From Flavobacterium quisquiliarum (GTDB lineage: Bacteria; Bacteroidota; Bacteroidia; Flavobacteriales; Flavobacteriaceae), in the NCBI RefSeq assembly GCF_019308285.1, contig NZ_WWEM01000035.1, positions 62,001-126,000 on the forward strand: a stretch of DNA of 64,000 nucleotides. The letters are read 5' to 3'. Position 1 is the stretch's first letter. Every line of letters starts with the position of its first letter. This document shows positions 1-7,872 of the stretch, piece after piece. Under the pieces are notes generated by a model. The model ran no database searches and had not been told where the DNA came from. It saw only the letters and a list, made by a program, of their open reading frames with translations. A program made the position numbers and the translations under genes.

Positions 1-48
1 GTTTATGCCAAAGAAATTATTGAAGTGAAAGATTCACAATTCAATTAA
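1..48 (+). CDS. C-terminal end of an upstream gene (partial)
   Basis: An open frame enters from the left edge and stops at TAA 46-48, giving the last 15 residues (ending KDSQFN). A terminator-like hairpin follows within 30 bases, which supports a real gene end. In many Bacteroidota pnp lies upstream of the primary sigma gene, so a PNPase tail is possible, but 15 residues cannot show it. Confidence 0.5.
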   Translation, partial: VYAKEIIEVKDSQFN

Positions 49-76
49 TATTTAGAAAGCATTCTTTATTTAAAAA

Positions 77-116
77 AAACTCTTCCTTCAAAAAAACTGA
101 ACGAAGAGTTTTTTTA
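77..116 (+). terminator. Intrinsic terminator of the upstream gene
   Basis: A 9-bp stem (AAACTCTTC at 77-85 with GAAGAGTTT at 103-111) is followed by a run of T. It lies just after the partial gene at the left edge and before the lipoprotein operon. Confidence 0.75.
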
Positions 117-178
117 TTTTATGACGCAACCTTTTTATTTTTTTTATACTATCAATTATAACTGACAATTAATTGATT

Positions 179-577
179 ATGAAAAAGGTAATTTCGACAT
201 TCATTATCCTTTTATTTATATTTTCTTGTTGTAGTGATTCTGACCATCAACAAAACTCAGAACATGATACTCCAGATCAATATTGGAACACAGATGACAA
301 TTGTGATGATGCATTTTATGGAACATGCTGTGTAGTAAACGGGAGTATGTATGTTAAACCAAACAGTCTTTACACCTACATTTACAACGGTAATAAAAAA
401 ACATCAGAAATTCAATGGGAAGTGGTTAGCGGTTCTATAACTCTCATAAAAGGCCAGGGAACACATCGAGCTGTGTTTCTCATTGGCAAAGATTTCACAA
501 CTGGAGCAGTTCAAGCTTCTAACAATAAAGGATTGAAGTGTGGAAATAGGTTAAACATTACAAAACTTGAAAAATAA
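179..577 (+). CDS. Small cysteine-rich lipoprotein with a PKD-like domain
   Basis: This is a 132-residue predicted lipoprotein. The signal peptide ends in a lipobox with Cys17 (FSCC). The mature part has a polar linker, a Cys cluster (NCDD, then GTCC) and a C-terminal stretch of the GSITLIKGQGTHRAVF type, which resembles the PKD/Ig-like folds common in Bacteroidota surface proteins. ATG 179 was chosen over a TTG six bases upstream because it gives a normal MKK signal start. It ends three bases before the ECF sigma gene, so the two are probably co-transcribed. Its function is not known; a role in sensing or as a cell-surface target of the sigma factor is inference. Confidence 0.7.
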   Translation: MKKVISTFIILLFIFSCCSDSDHQQNSEHDTPDQYWNTDDNCDDAFYGTCCVVNGSMYVKPNSLYTYIYNGNKKTSEIQWEVVSGSITLIKGQGTHRAVFLIGKDFTTGAVQASNNKGLKCGNRLNITKLEK

Positions 578-580
578 AAT

Positions 581-1129
581 TTGAATCTAGATCAATTAAT
601 AAAAGGCTGCATTAAACAGAATAGGCAGGCACAAGAACAATTATACCAAGTGTATAAGAATGTTCTGTTTGCGCAGTCCCTAAAATATTGTCAAAATCGC
701 GATGAAGCCGAGGATAATCTACACGACGCCTTTATTGAAATCTTTACCAATATCAAAAATTATAAAGGAAAAGGAAGTTTTGAAGGATGGATGAAGCGGA
801 TCACGATTAACAAAGCCATTAACAGATACAAAAAGTCATATTTTTTAACTCCAATTATAGAAGATCATCAACAGGAGGAAATTGTAACCGATAAAGAAAT
901 TGATCTTCCTCTGGATGTTATCCTTTCATTTATTCAGGATTTACCCAATCAATATCGACTCGTTTTTAATTTATATGAATTAGACGATTATTCACATCAG
1001 GAAATTGCTTCACTTTTAGGAATAAGCGAAAGTACCTCAAAATCTAATCTTCATAGGGCAAAACACCTTTTGAAAGAAAAAATAAAATCTAAAAGTACAT
1101 TTTACAATCAGACGAAAAATGGAAAATAA
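581..1129 (+). CDS. ECF-type RNA polymerase sigma factor
   Basis: The 182-residue protein has sigma region 2 in its first half (DEAEDNLHDAF, then YKGKGSFEGWMKRITINKA) and region 4 near the C-terminus (SHQEIASLLGISESTSKSNL, a helix-turn-helix), with no region 3, as in extracytoplasmic-function sigma factors. The start is TTG 581: MNLDQLIKG is the usual beginning of the family and no ATG lies near. It overlaps the next gene by 11 bases and follows the lipoprotein gene by three, so the three form one operon. It should redirect RNA polymerase to an envelope-related regulon and be held by the anti-sigma protein encoded next. The regulon cannot be read from this window. Confidence 0.92.
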   Translation: MNLDQLIKGCIKQNRQAQEQLYQVYKNVLFAQSLKYCQNRDEAEDNLHDAFIEIFTNIKNYKGKGSFEGWMKRITINKAINRYKKSYFLTPIIEDHQQEEIVTDKEIDLPLDVILSFIQDLPNQYRLVFNLYELDDYSHQEIASLLGISESTSKSNLHRAKHLLKEKIKSKSTFYNQTKNGK

Positions 1130-2600
1130 AAGCGAAATAGGAAAAGCAATTAAAGACAAACTTACTCACTTGGACGAAGCTCCAAGAGATTTTGTATGGT
1201 CTAAAATTGAGAAGGATTTAAATAAAAAAAGACGCAGAAGGTTTTTAATTTGGTTTATTCCAAGCGTATTATTAATTGGACTTTTGTCTACAGTAGCTAT
1301 TGTAAACGACAAAGATCAAAATGAAATAAATGAAACAGCAAAAGCGCCTACACATTTACTTCAAGATAAAGATAAAACCAAAAAACAAAACGTTGAACAG
1401 CCCAAAAAGACTGAAATAAAAAAATCTAATAGTAATGACACCATATTAATTAGAAAAAGTAAAGATGTTAAACTCATTAAACAATCGAGTAAACTGGTTT
1501 CGTCTACAAATGAATATGAAGAATATGAGGTTACCAAAAAATATAAAATTACGATAAGAAAGGAAAAAGTTCACATAAAAGAAACTCCCAAAACAAATCC
1601 AACCAAGACAAATAAAACAAGCAAACCATTAGCTGTCAAAAAAACATCTTATGGCAAAACTACATCGGCAAAGCCAAAATCAAAACCAAAACCAGTAAAA
1701 GGAAAAAAGAGTCTGTCACAGACTTCAAAAAAGAAAACAGAGACAAACTTGCCTAAAAAAACCGCTGCAACCACAACACCAGAAACAATAGAACCTAAAG
1801 TTGCTGAAACTACTATTCCAGTAAAAACAGAAGAAAAGAAAGACAGTATCGCTTCCGTTGACAGTATTCCAGTCAAAAAAAGAAGAACACCTAAAATTCA
1901 GGAAACCGTTCCTGAAAAAATAGTGGTTAACAATCCGCCAGAACGCAGGGTACATGTTTATTATGGACCAGCTATTTTTAGTTCGTTAAACAATCAATCC
2001 CTAATTGATCCTAGTTTATCTAAACAGCCAACAAGCAAACCTGTAAGTGCCTTTTATGGTGTTTACATTAAAATCATGTACAGAAAAACGGGATTTAGAG
2101 TTGGTTTTTCACATTTAAACTTAAAAACATCTACACTATTGGATCAGAATGAACTGATACCATCATACAGTAATATTGAATTAAAATCAGATCTTTCACC
2201 AGCAATAATCGAAAGTACTTTCGCTAATTCAAATAACACAGAATTGACGCAGACACTTTCTTATTATGAGCTTCCAATCGAATTTAATTATGCGATAAAA
2301 AAAGACAAAAGCCGATTCAATATTGAAGCTTTTGGAGGTTTAAGCACAATGCTGTTACAAACTAATAATTTGGAAATGAGATCAGATGAAATTGCATCAC
2401 GTAGCATTGGTACTTCTAGAAATATTTCAAAAATCAATATTGCCTCAAATGTTGGACTAGGCTTTAGTTATGAGTTGACCAAAAAAATACAGATTGAAAT
2501 AAATCCGTTATTCAAATATTATATGAATACATTTAAAGATGATAATGATGCTAAACCTTACAGTTTATCGCTTCAATCTGGTTTCTCTTATAAATTTTAA
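1119..2600 (+). CDS. Trans-envelope anti-sigma factor with C-terminal beta-barrel (Dma-like)
   Basis: The 493-residue protein appears to span the whole envelope. Residues 1-35 are a short cytoplasmic segment (EAPRDFVWSKIEKDL) placed like an anti-sigma domain. A basic patch (KKRRRR) precedes one membrane helix at about 41-61. Residues about 70-270 are a Lys/Thr/Pro-rich, low-complexity linker. Residues about 275-493 look like an outer-membrane beta-barrel of the PorT/OmpA-like kind and end in an aromatic residue (SYKF). The gene overlaps the ECF sigma gene by 11 bases. This layout matches the dual membrane-spanning anti-sigma factors (Dma) described in Bacteroides. The architecture is read from the sequence; sigma binding is inferred from context. 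Confidence 0.8.
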   Translation: MENKSEIGKAIKDKLTHLDEAPRDFVWSKIEKDLNKKRRRRFLIWFIPSVLLIGLLSTVAIVNDKDQNEINETAKAPTHLLQDKDKTKKQNVEQPKKTEIKKSNSNDTILIRKSKDVKLIKQSSKLVSSTNEYEEYEVTKKYKITIRKEKVHIKETPKTNPTKTNKTSKPLAVKKTSYGKTTSAKPKSKPKPVKGKKSLSQTSKKKTETNLPKKTAATTTPETIEPKVAETTIPVKTEEKKDSIASVDSIPVKKRRTPKIQETVPEKIVVNNPPERRVHVYYGPAIFSSLNNQSLIDPSLSKQPTSKPVSAFYGVYIKIMYRKTGFRVGFSHLNLKTSTLLDQNELIPSYSNIELKSDLSPAIIESTFANSNNTELTQTLSYYELPIEFNYAIKKDKSRFNIEAFGGLSTMLLQTNNLEMRSDEIASRSIGTSRNISKINIASNVGLGFSYELTKKIQIEINPLFKYYMNTFKDDNDAKPYSLSLQSGFSYKF

Positions 2601-2670
2601 AAATATTTTTAAATAGTTGTAACTTTTTTGATACTCTTTACGTATAACCATTTGTACACTTTAAAAAAAT

Positions 2671-2676
2671 AGGGAG
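2671..2676 (+). promoter_or_regulatory. Shine-Dalgarno-like site before sigA
   Basis: AGGGAG lies eight bases before the sigA ATG. Most genes here have no such motif, and Flavobacterium ribosomes largely ignore it, so its presence is unusual. It matches five of the six bases of AAGGAG. Confidence 0.4.
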
Positions 2677-2684
2677 ACAACAAC

Positions 2685-3548
2685 ATGAGACAACTTAAAA
2701 TCACCAAGCAGGTAACTAATCGTGAAACTGCATCGTTAGATAAATATCTACAAGAAATTGGAAAAGTTGACCTAATTACCGCTGATGAAGAGGTAGAATT
2801 AGCACAAAGAATAAAGGCTGGTGATCAAAGAGCTTTAGAAAAACTAACAAAAGCCAACCTACGTTTCGTAGTATCTGTGGCTAAACAATATCAAAACCAA
2901 GGATTAACTCTTCCGGATTTAATTAATGAAGGAAACTTAGGTTTAATTAAAGCGGCTCAACGTTTTGATGAAACTCGTGGTTTTAAATTCATTTCTTACG
3001 CTGTATGGTGGATTCGTCAATCGATTCTTCAAGCTTTAGCTGAACAATCTCGTATTGTACGTTTACCATTAAATAAAATTGGTTCTATCAACAAAATCAA
3101 TAAAATGTACGCTTTATTAGAGCAATCTAACGAGCGTCCGCCTTCTGCTGAGGAAATTGCAAAAGAACTTGATATGACTGTTAACGACGTAAAAGAGTCT
3201 ATGAAAAACTCTGGACGTCACCTATCTATGGATGCACCTCTTGTTGAAGGTGAAGATTCTAACCTTTACGACGTATTGCGTTCTGGTGAATCTCCAAATC
3301 CAGATAGAGAATTAATTCACGAATCTCTTCGTACTGAAATCGAACGTTCTTTAGAAACACTAACTCCAAGAGAGGCTGATGTTGTACGTTTGTATTTTGG
3401 TCTTGGCGATCAGCACCCAATGACTCTTGAAGAAATTGGAGAAACTTTCGACCTAACTCGTGAGCGTGTTCGTCAGATTAAAGAAAAAGCAATCCGTAGA
3501 TTGAAACACACTTCTAGAAGTAAAATCCTTAAAACTTACTTAGGATAA
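2685..3548 (+). CDS. sigA: Primary (housekeeping) RNA polymerase sigma factor
   Basis: This 287-residue protein is the short sigma-70 form typical of Bacteroidota, lacking the long region 1.1. Region 1.2 (DKYLQEIGKVDLITADEEVE) opens it, region 2 follows (NLRFVVSVAKQYQ, LPDLINEGNLGL, RGFKFISYAVWWIRQSI), then region 3, and region 4 closes with TRERVRQIKEKAIRRLKH. It directs most transcription and in this phylum recognises TTTG/TAnnTTTG promoters rather than the E. coli consensus. It lies 84 bases after the ECF operon and is followed by a strong terminator at 3674-3707, so it is probably its own unit. Identification is very secure. Confidence 0.97.
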   Translation: MRQLKITKQVTNRETASLDKYLQEIGKVDLITADEEVELAQRIKAGDQRALEKLTKANLRFVVSVAKQYQNQGLTLPDLINEGNLGLIKAAQRFDETRGFKFISYAVWWIRQSILQALAEQSRIVRLPLNKIGSINKINKMYALLEQSNERPPSAEEIAKELDMTVNDVKESMKNSGRHLSMDAPLVEGEDSNLYDVLRSGESPNPDRELIHESLRTEIERSLETLTPREADVVRLYFGLGDQHPMTLEEIGETFDLTRERVRQIKEKAIRRLKHTSRSKILKTYLG

Positions 3549-3574
3549 CAATATTAAATTTCAATATCTGAAAT

Positions 3575-3605
3575 TCCAAATTCCAAACAACAATTGGAAT
3601 TTGGA
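3575..3605. repeat. 12-bp inverted repeat after sigA
   Basis: TCCAAATTCCAA (3575-3586) is exactly complementary to TTGGAATTTGGA (3594-3605), with a 7-base loop. No T-run follows directly, so it looks more like a spacer repeat or an mRNA 3'-end stabiliser than a terminator. A similar AT-rich inverted motif lies at about 21450-21500 after the HMG-CoA reductase gene. Confidence 0.6.
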
Positions 3606-3673
3606 TATTTTAAAATTGGGATTTTACCCCAAACAACAGTTTGATTGACTGTTCGTTTTTTGATTGATGATTG

Positions 3674-3707
3674 AAACTCCGGCTGATTACCGGAGTTTTT
3701 TATTTTT
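3674..3707 (+). terminator. Intrinsic terminator of sigA
   Basis: AAACTCCGG (3674-3682) pairs with CCGGAGTTT (3690-3698) around a 7-base loop and is followed by TTTTATTTTT. This is the strongest terminator in the 405-base gap between sigA and rpe. Confidence 0.9.
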
Positions 3708-3732
3708 ATTATTTAGCTGAAAAAGTTTTCTA

Positions 3733-3890
3733 CCGCAAAGAGCGCAAAGAATTACGCAAAGTACGCTAAGATTATAAAAAACTTAGATTGAATGCAAAGC
3801 TTACAAAGCTTCGCGAACTTTACAACAAACACTTACATTTAGGATAAAAAAAACTTGCGACCTTTGCGTAATTCTTTGCGCACTTTGCGG
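3733..3890. repeat. Long inverted repeat, family A (GCGCAAAG type)
   Basis: The left arm at 3733-3761 and right arm at 3862-3890 are 29 bases each and complementary at 28 positions. The motif GCAAAG recurs inside each arm. Related copies are at 29637-29730 and 52729-52878. No coding capacity is credible. It fills the gap between the sigA terminator and the rpe promoter. Confidence 0.85.
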
Positions 3891-3919
3891 TTAAATTACC
3901 ACGACAGCATAAAAAAAAT

Positions 3920-3927
3920 TATCTTTG
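3920..3927 (+). promoter_or_regulatory. Probable -7 promoter box of rpe
   Basis: TATCTTTG fits the Bacteroidota -7 consensus TAnnTTTG and lies 26 bases before the rpe ATG. No TTG is correctly spaced upstream, so only half the promoter is seen. Confidence 0.5.
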
Positions 3928-3953
3928 TAAAAAAAACAACACACAACACTACA

Positions 3954-4616
3954 ATGAAAAATACACTTATTGCTCCTTCTGTTCTTGCTGCTGATTTTGC
4001 TAATTTACAGCGTGATGTCGAAATGATTAATATCAGTCAAGCGGATTGGTTTCATATCGATATTATGGATGGAGTTTTTGTTCCTAATATCTCTTTTGGA
4101 ATGCCGGTTTTAGAAGCGATTTCCAAACATGCAAAAAAATATATCGATGTTCATTTAATGATTATTGATCCTGACCGTTACATCAAAACTTTTGCTGATT
4201 TAGGCGCTAATGGACTCACTGTACATTATGAAGCCTGCACGCACTTACATAGAACACTTCAAGCCATCAAAGCGGAAGGAATGAAAGCTGGAGTAGCAAT
4301 GAATCCACATACCAATGTTGATTTATTAGAAGACGTTATTAATGATATTGATGTTGTTTGTATTATGAGTGTAAATCCCGGATTTGGAGGTCAGTCATTT
4401 ATCGAAAACACTTATGACAAAGTCAAAAAGCTAAAAGCTTTAATCACACGCAAAAATGCTTCAACACTTATTGAAATTGACGGTGGCGTTACCAGTAAAA
4501 ACGCCAAACAATTAGTAGAAGCCGGCGCCGATGTTTTAGTTGCCGGAAGCTTTGTTTTTAAAGCCGAAAATCAAATCGAAACAATTGCTGAATTAAAAAG
4601 CCTTACTACTTTTTAA
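3954..4616 (+). CDS. rpe: Ribulose-phosphate 3-epimerase
   Basis: This cytoplasmic enzyme interconverts ribulose 5-phosphate and xylulose 5-phosphate in the pentose phosphate pathway. The 220-residue TIM barrel shows the family landmarks in order: IAPSVLAADF at the start, WFHIDIMDGVFVPN with the metal/catalytic Asp, HLMI, SVNPGFGGQSF (phosphate loop) and EIDGGV near the end with the second catalytic Asp. ATG 3954 gives the normal length; the frame stays open upstream to 3855 only because it runs through the repeat. The gene ends tail to tail with the nuclease gene, overlapping by 24 bases. Confidence 0.96.
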   Translation: MKNTLIAPSVLAADFANLQRDVEMINISQADWFHIDIMDGVFVPNISFGMPVLEAISKHAKKYIDVHLMIIDPDRYIKTFADLGANGLTVHYEACTHLHRTLQAIKAEGMKAGVAMNPHTNVDLLEDVINDIDVVCIMSVNPGFGGQSFIENTYDKVKKLKALITRKNASTLIEIDGGVTSKNAKQLVEAGADVLVAGSFVFKAENQIETIAELKSLTTF

Positions 4617-5375
4617 GTTTTTCAGATTTGGAAAGAAATCAATTCCGGTCATTTTCTCCAAAGTCTCAATCGGAACTACGAAATCATAAATTGATTTGTC
4701 GCTTTTTTCGTTTGGAACTAAAAAAGCAATGGTTTTGTGTTCATTTCCAGATTTAGCTACAATAATTTTATAAAAATATTTAGGAACAGCCACTTTTTCT
4801 GTTCCTATTTTTTTGTCTGAATCTTTCGGAATTCCGCCAGTAACAACATAAATATCATTGTATTTTTCAGCCCAGTAGCGAGTCTTCTGCTCTAGCCTAT
4901 TCCAGATTCCTGAGTTAAATTCCTTTTTCTGTGGCGAAATATTCGAAGTATAAAAAGTATCATTATAAGCATTCTTGCTGAATTCCATATCTCCAGCTGG
5001 ACAAAGATGTCCTTTATCATAACCTGAATTTTTGTAATTTCTCCAATCAGCAGAACCAGTTGTTACTTTTGGATCTTCAATAAAATAAGGTCTTTTAAAA
5101 TCATTATTTTTTAAATATGCTGCCTTCAATTCATAAGCAACCCATTCCGCCTGTTCGAATTTTTCATTATAAGAAAGCGTATAATATTGATGTTTTACAA
5201 TTTGTTTTGTAGTTGAAGTTGGAAGATATACAGCCGTATACAAAGAGTCAGTAGAAGTTGAATTTCCTTTAAAAGAAATTGCTTCAGAATTACTTACACT
5301 TTCTTTCCCAACCACTTCTTTTTTACAAGAAACCAATATAACACACAGAGAAATTAAACTCAAAAAGACTTTCAT
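4593..5375 (-). CDS. DNA/RNA non-specific endonuclease, lipoprotein
   Basis: The 260-residue protein belongs to the beta-beta-alpha-metal NUC1 nuclease family. Its signal motif DRGH appears here as DKGH at residues 120-123, with His123 the expected general base, followed by LCPAGDM and the metal-binding Asn region (TSNISPQKKEFN). A lipoprotein signal peptide with Cys17 (LVSC) implies anchoring outside the cytoplasm, suited to degrading extracellular nucleic acid for nutrients. ATG 5375 was preferred to an upstream in-frame ATG at 5420 because it begins the signal peptide and 5420 lies in the prc terminator. Only 32 bases separate it from that terminator, so its promoter is short or it depends on read-through. 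Confidence 0.88.
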   Translation of the reverse strand: MKVFLSLISLCVILVSCKKEVVGKESVSNSEAISFKGNSTSTDSLYTAVYLPTSTTKQIVKHQYYTLSYNEKFEQAEWVAYELKAAYLKNNDFKRPYFIEDPKVTTGSADWRNYKNSGYDKGHLCPAGDMEFSKNAYNDTFYTSNISPQKKEFNSGIWNRLEQKTRYWAEKYNDIYVVTGGIPKDSDKKIGTEKVAVPKYFYKIIVAKSGNEHKTIAFLVPNEKSDKSIYDFVVPIETLEKMTGIDFFPNLKNLKSSKAF

Positions 5376-5407
5376 AAAAATATTTTTAGAAGCTAAACTT
5401 ACAAAAA

Positions 5408-5446
5408 AAAAACGCTCCATAAATTCAAAATTTATAGAGCGTTTTT
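5408..5446 (-). terminator. Terminator of the tail-specific protease gene
   Basis: Arms 5408-5424 and 5430-5446 are complementary at 16 of 17 positions around a short loop, with an A/T run that reads as T on the minus strand. It lies just after the protease stop codon. Confidence 0.85.
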
Positions 5447-5471
5447 AAACAAATTAAATTCTTTTTAGAAC

Positions 5472-7637
5472 TTAAGACTTCACAAGTTTATCCTTTTTCA
5501 TTTTAGGAGAAACGTTATTATTTTTAACCAAACCTTTTGGCTGTAAATCATCCAAAACATTTAAAGCCTCTTCTACATAAACATCTTTAGATAAAGCTTG
5601 GTGCCATGCATCTCTTTTTTCTTTTAATGAAGCATCAGCTTTTGTTTCAACTTCTTCATAAGGAAGCGATTTGAAAACTAAATCATTTTTATAATCCGAG
5701 ATTGGTTTGTATTTTTTACCTTCATTTTCAACCTGTTCTTGAGTTGCTTTAAAACTCTGAATATTCAAGCTGTAAGTGTTCTCTTTGTTCTTAACATCAA
5801 TCCATTTTGCATTATCATCAATTAATTTGAATTGAGCATTTTGAGCAATTCTATTTTTACTATTATTAATTGCTCTAGCAAAATTTTCGTTAGAAGTCCA
5901 AGTACTATAATCTGCTGGATCAATTTTATCCCAAGGCATTGCATTGTCAATATCTCTTTCGCCCATTTTCAAATAAGCGTAACGATCCGGCATCACAACA
6001 TCGCTATGAACACCTTCTAATTGAGTAGAACCACCATTGATTCTATAGAATTTTTGTCCTGTGATTTTCAAAGCTCCCAGATCTCCATAATTGGCGTTAC
6101 GAACAAATTGATTCAAATCTAATACGTTTTGAACTGTTCCTTTACCGTAAGTTTGTTTACTTCCGATAATTACTCCACGTTTGTAATCCTGAATTGCAGC
6201 AGCCAAAATCTCAGATGCCGAAGCAGAAAAACTGTTTACCATAATAACCAATGGACCATCCCACTCGATTTTTTTATCTTTATCGTATAAAACTTCCTTC
6301 TTTTTACCAGCAGATTTAACCTGAACAATTGGTCCTTCTTCGATAAATAAACCAGCAATATCAACTACTGTAGAAAGAGATCCTCCACCATCATCACGAA
6401 CATCTAAAACAATTCCGTTGATGTTTTCTTTTTTCAATCTCTCTACTTCAAGAGCGATGTCTTTTCCAGCATCACGTCCATCTTTGTTTTCAAAATCGAT
6501 ATAAAACTTAGGAAGATAAATTACTCCATATTTTAAACCATTTTTCTCAACAATACTAGATTTTGCGTATGTTTCTTCAATCTCAACCACATCTCTGATA
6601 ATCGAAATCACTTTGATACTTCCATCAACTTTTTTAACTGTAAGTTTAACCTCAGTTCCTTTATGTCCTTTTATTTTCTTAACAACATCGTCTAGACGCA
6701 TTCCCACAACATCAACAGGCTCTTCGTTTCCTTGAGCAACTTTCAAGATTAAATCACCTGCTTCTAATTGTTTTCCTTTCCATGCTGGACCTCCAGAAAT
6801 CAACTCATCAATTTGAGTAAAATCATTTTTCTTAGTTAACCGAGCTCCAATACCTTCCAATTTACCACTGATATTTACATCAAAACGGTCTTTTTCTTCA
6901 GGAGCAAAATAACTTGTATGCGGATCAAAACGTGCCATGATAGAATTCAAGTAAACCGAAAACCAGTAATCTCTATTTAAATCTTTGATTACACTAAAAT
7001 TATCATCTAAAGATTTTAAAGAACTCTCACGTGTTTCTTTTTCTAGAACATCAAAAGATTTTTCTTTATATGCAGCATCTTTTTTCTTCTTTTCTTCCTC
7101 AATTTTTTGTTTTGTTACCAAAGAAGAAAGAGTAGATAATTTAATCTGTTTTCTCCATCTTTCATTAAGTTCCGTTAAGTTTTTAGCATACGGAATATTC
7201 TCGTAATCAGCATTAAAAGTTTCATCTACGTTATAATTAAATGGCTGTGCTAAAATTGTTTTATAACGTTTTTTGCTTTCTTCCATACGTTTCATCAACC
7301 TTGTATAAGTCAAGTTGAAAAAAGTAATATCTTTATTCAAAAACTGATCGTCAAGCATTAATTCATACTGCTTAAATTCATCAATATCTGACTGAAGAAA
7401 AAATCTTTTAGAAGGATCTAATGCATCAATATAATCCTTAAAAATACCTTTTGAGAATTCATCATTTATTTCTGCTGGGCTGTAATGTCCTTTTTCAATA
7501 ACAAATGCTAGTAATTCTAAAAGTGTTTTATCTCTGTTCGGATCTGGGTCGATTGTTCTATCGGCATTCATTTTAAATGCAAATAATGTAAGCGATAAGC
7601 ACAATACGGCTATGAGTATCTTATAATTTCTTTTCAT
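5472..7637 (-). CDS. prc: C-terminal (tail-specific) processing protease, S41 family
   Basis: The 721-residue periplasmic serine protease begins with an uncleaved or cleaved signal segment (KILIAVLCLSLTLFAF). An N-terminal helical region of about 220 residues follows, then a PDZ domain (SGGPAWKGKQLEAGDLILKV), then the S41 catalytic domain with the nucleophile in NSFSASASEILAAA and the lysine base in YGKGTVQ, then a C-terminal DUF3340-type tail. This matches Prc/Tsp, which trims or degrades envelope proteins from the C-terminus. ATG 7637 (MKRNYK) puts a positive N-terminus before the hydrophobic stretch; ATG 7658 is an alternative seven residues longer. The gene is divergent from surE. Confidence 0.93.
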   Translation of the reverse strand: MKRNYKILIAVLCLSLTLFAFKMNADRTIDPDPNRDKTLLELLAFVIEKGHYSPAEINDEFSKGIFKDYIDALDPSKRFFLQSDIDEFKQYELMLDDQFLNKDITFFNLTYTRLMKRMEESKKRYKTILAQPFNYNVDETFNADYENIPYAKNLTELNERWRKQIKLSTLSSLVTKQKIEEEKKKKDAAYKEKSFDVLEKETRESSLKSLDDNFSVIKDLNRDYWFSVYLNSIMARFDPHTSYFAPEEKDRFDVNISGKLEGIGARLTKKNDFTQIDELISGGPAWKGKQLEAGDLILKVAQGNEEPVDVVGMRLDDVVKKIKGHKGTEVKLTVKKVDGSIKVISIIRDVVEIEETYAKSSIVEKNGLKYGVIYLPKFYIDFENKDGRDAGKDIALEVERLKKENINGIVLDVRDDGGGSLSTVVDIAGLFIEEGPIVQVKSAGKKKEVLYDKDKKIEWDGPLVIMVNSFSASASEILAAAIQDYKRGVIIGSKQTYGKGTVQNVLDLNQFVRNANYGDLGALKITGQKFYRINGGSTQLEGVHSDVVMPDRYAYLKMGERDIDNAMPWDKIDPADYSTWTSNENFARAINNSKNRIAQNAQFKLIDDNAKWIDVKNKENTYSLNIQSFKATQEQVENEGKKYKPISDYKNDLVFKSLPYEEVETKADASLKEKRDAWHQALSKDVYVEEALNVLDDLQPKGLVKNNNVSPKMKKDKLVKS

Positions 7638-7872
7638 AAACTTTATAATAGCATTCATCAAATTTTTTAATCTAAGTTACGTTAAAAACTATGCCACGAG
7701 AGCTAACGTCACGATAATTTTTTGTTAAAGATATAAAAATGTTCAATTCGCAAAAAAGTTCTTTACCTTAGTTGACAAATTTTGTAATATTTGTGACTTA
7801 TCTCAAGAAATACGCCACTAAATTTGTTTTTAAAATCTTACAATTGTTAAAATTACACATAAAATCCACAAA

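Noticed and set aside
1649..1955. Minus-strand ORFs opposite the Lys/Thr-rich linker of the anti-sigma gene
   Set aside because: Phe/Val-rich shadows of AAA/ACA codons; no start context and fully inside a well-supported gene.
3855..3953. Upstream extension of the rpe reading frame
   Set aside because: The frame is open only because it runs through the family A repeat and the -7 box. The conserved N-terminus begins at ATG 3954.
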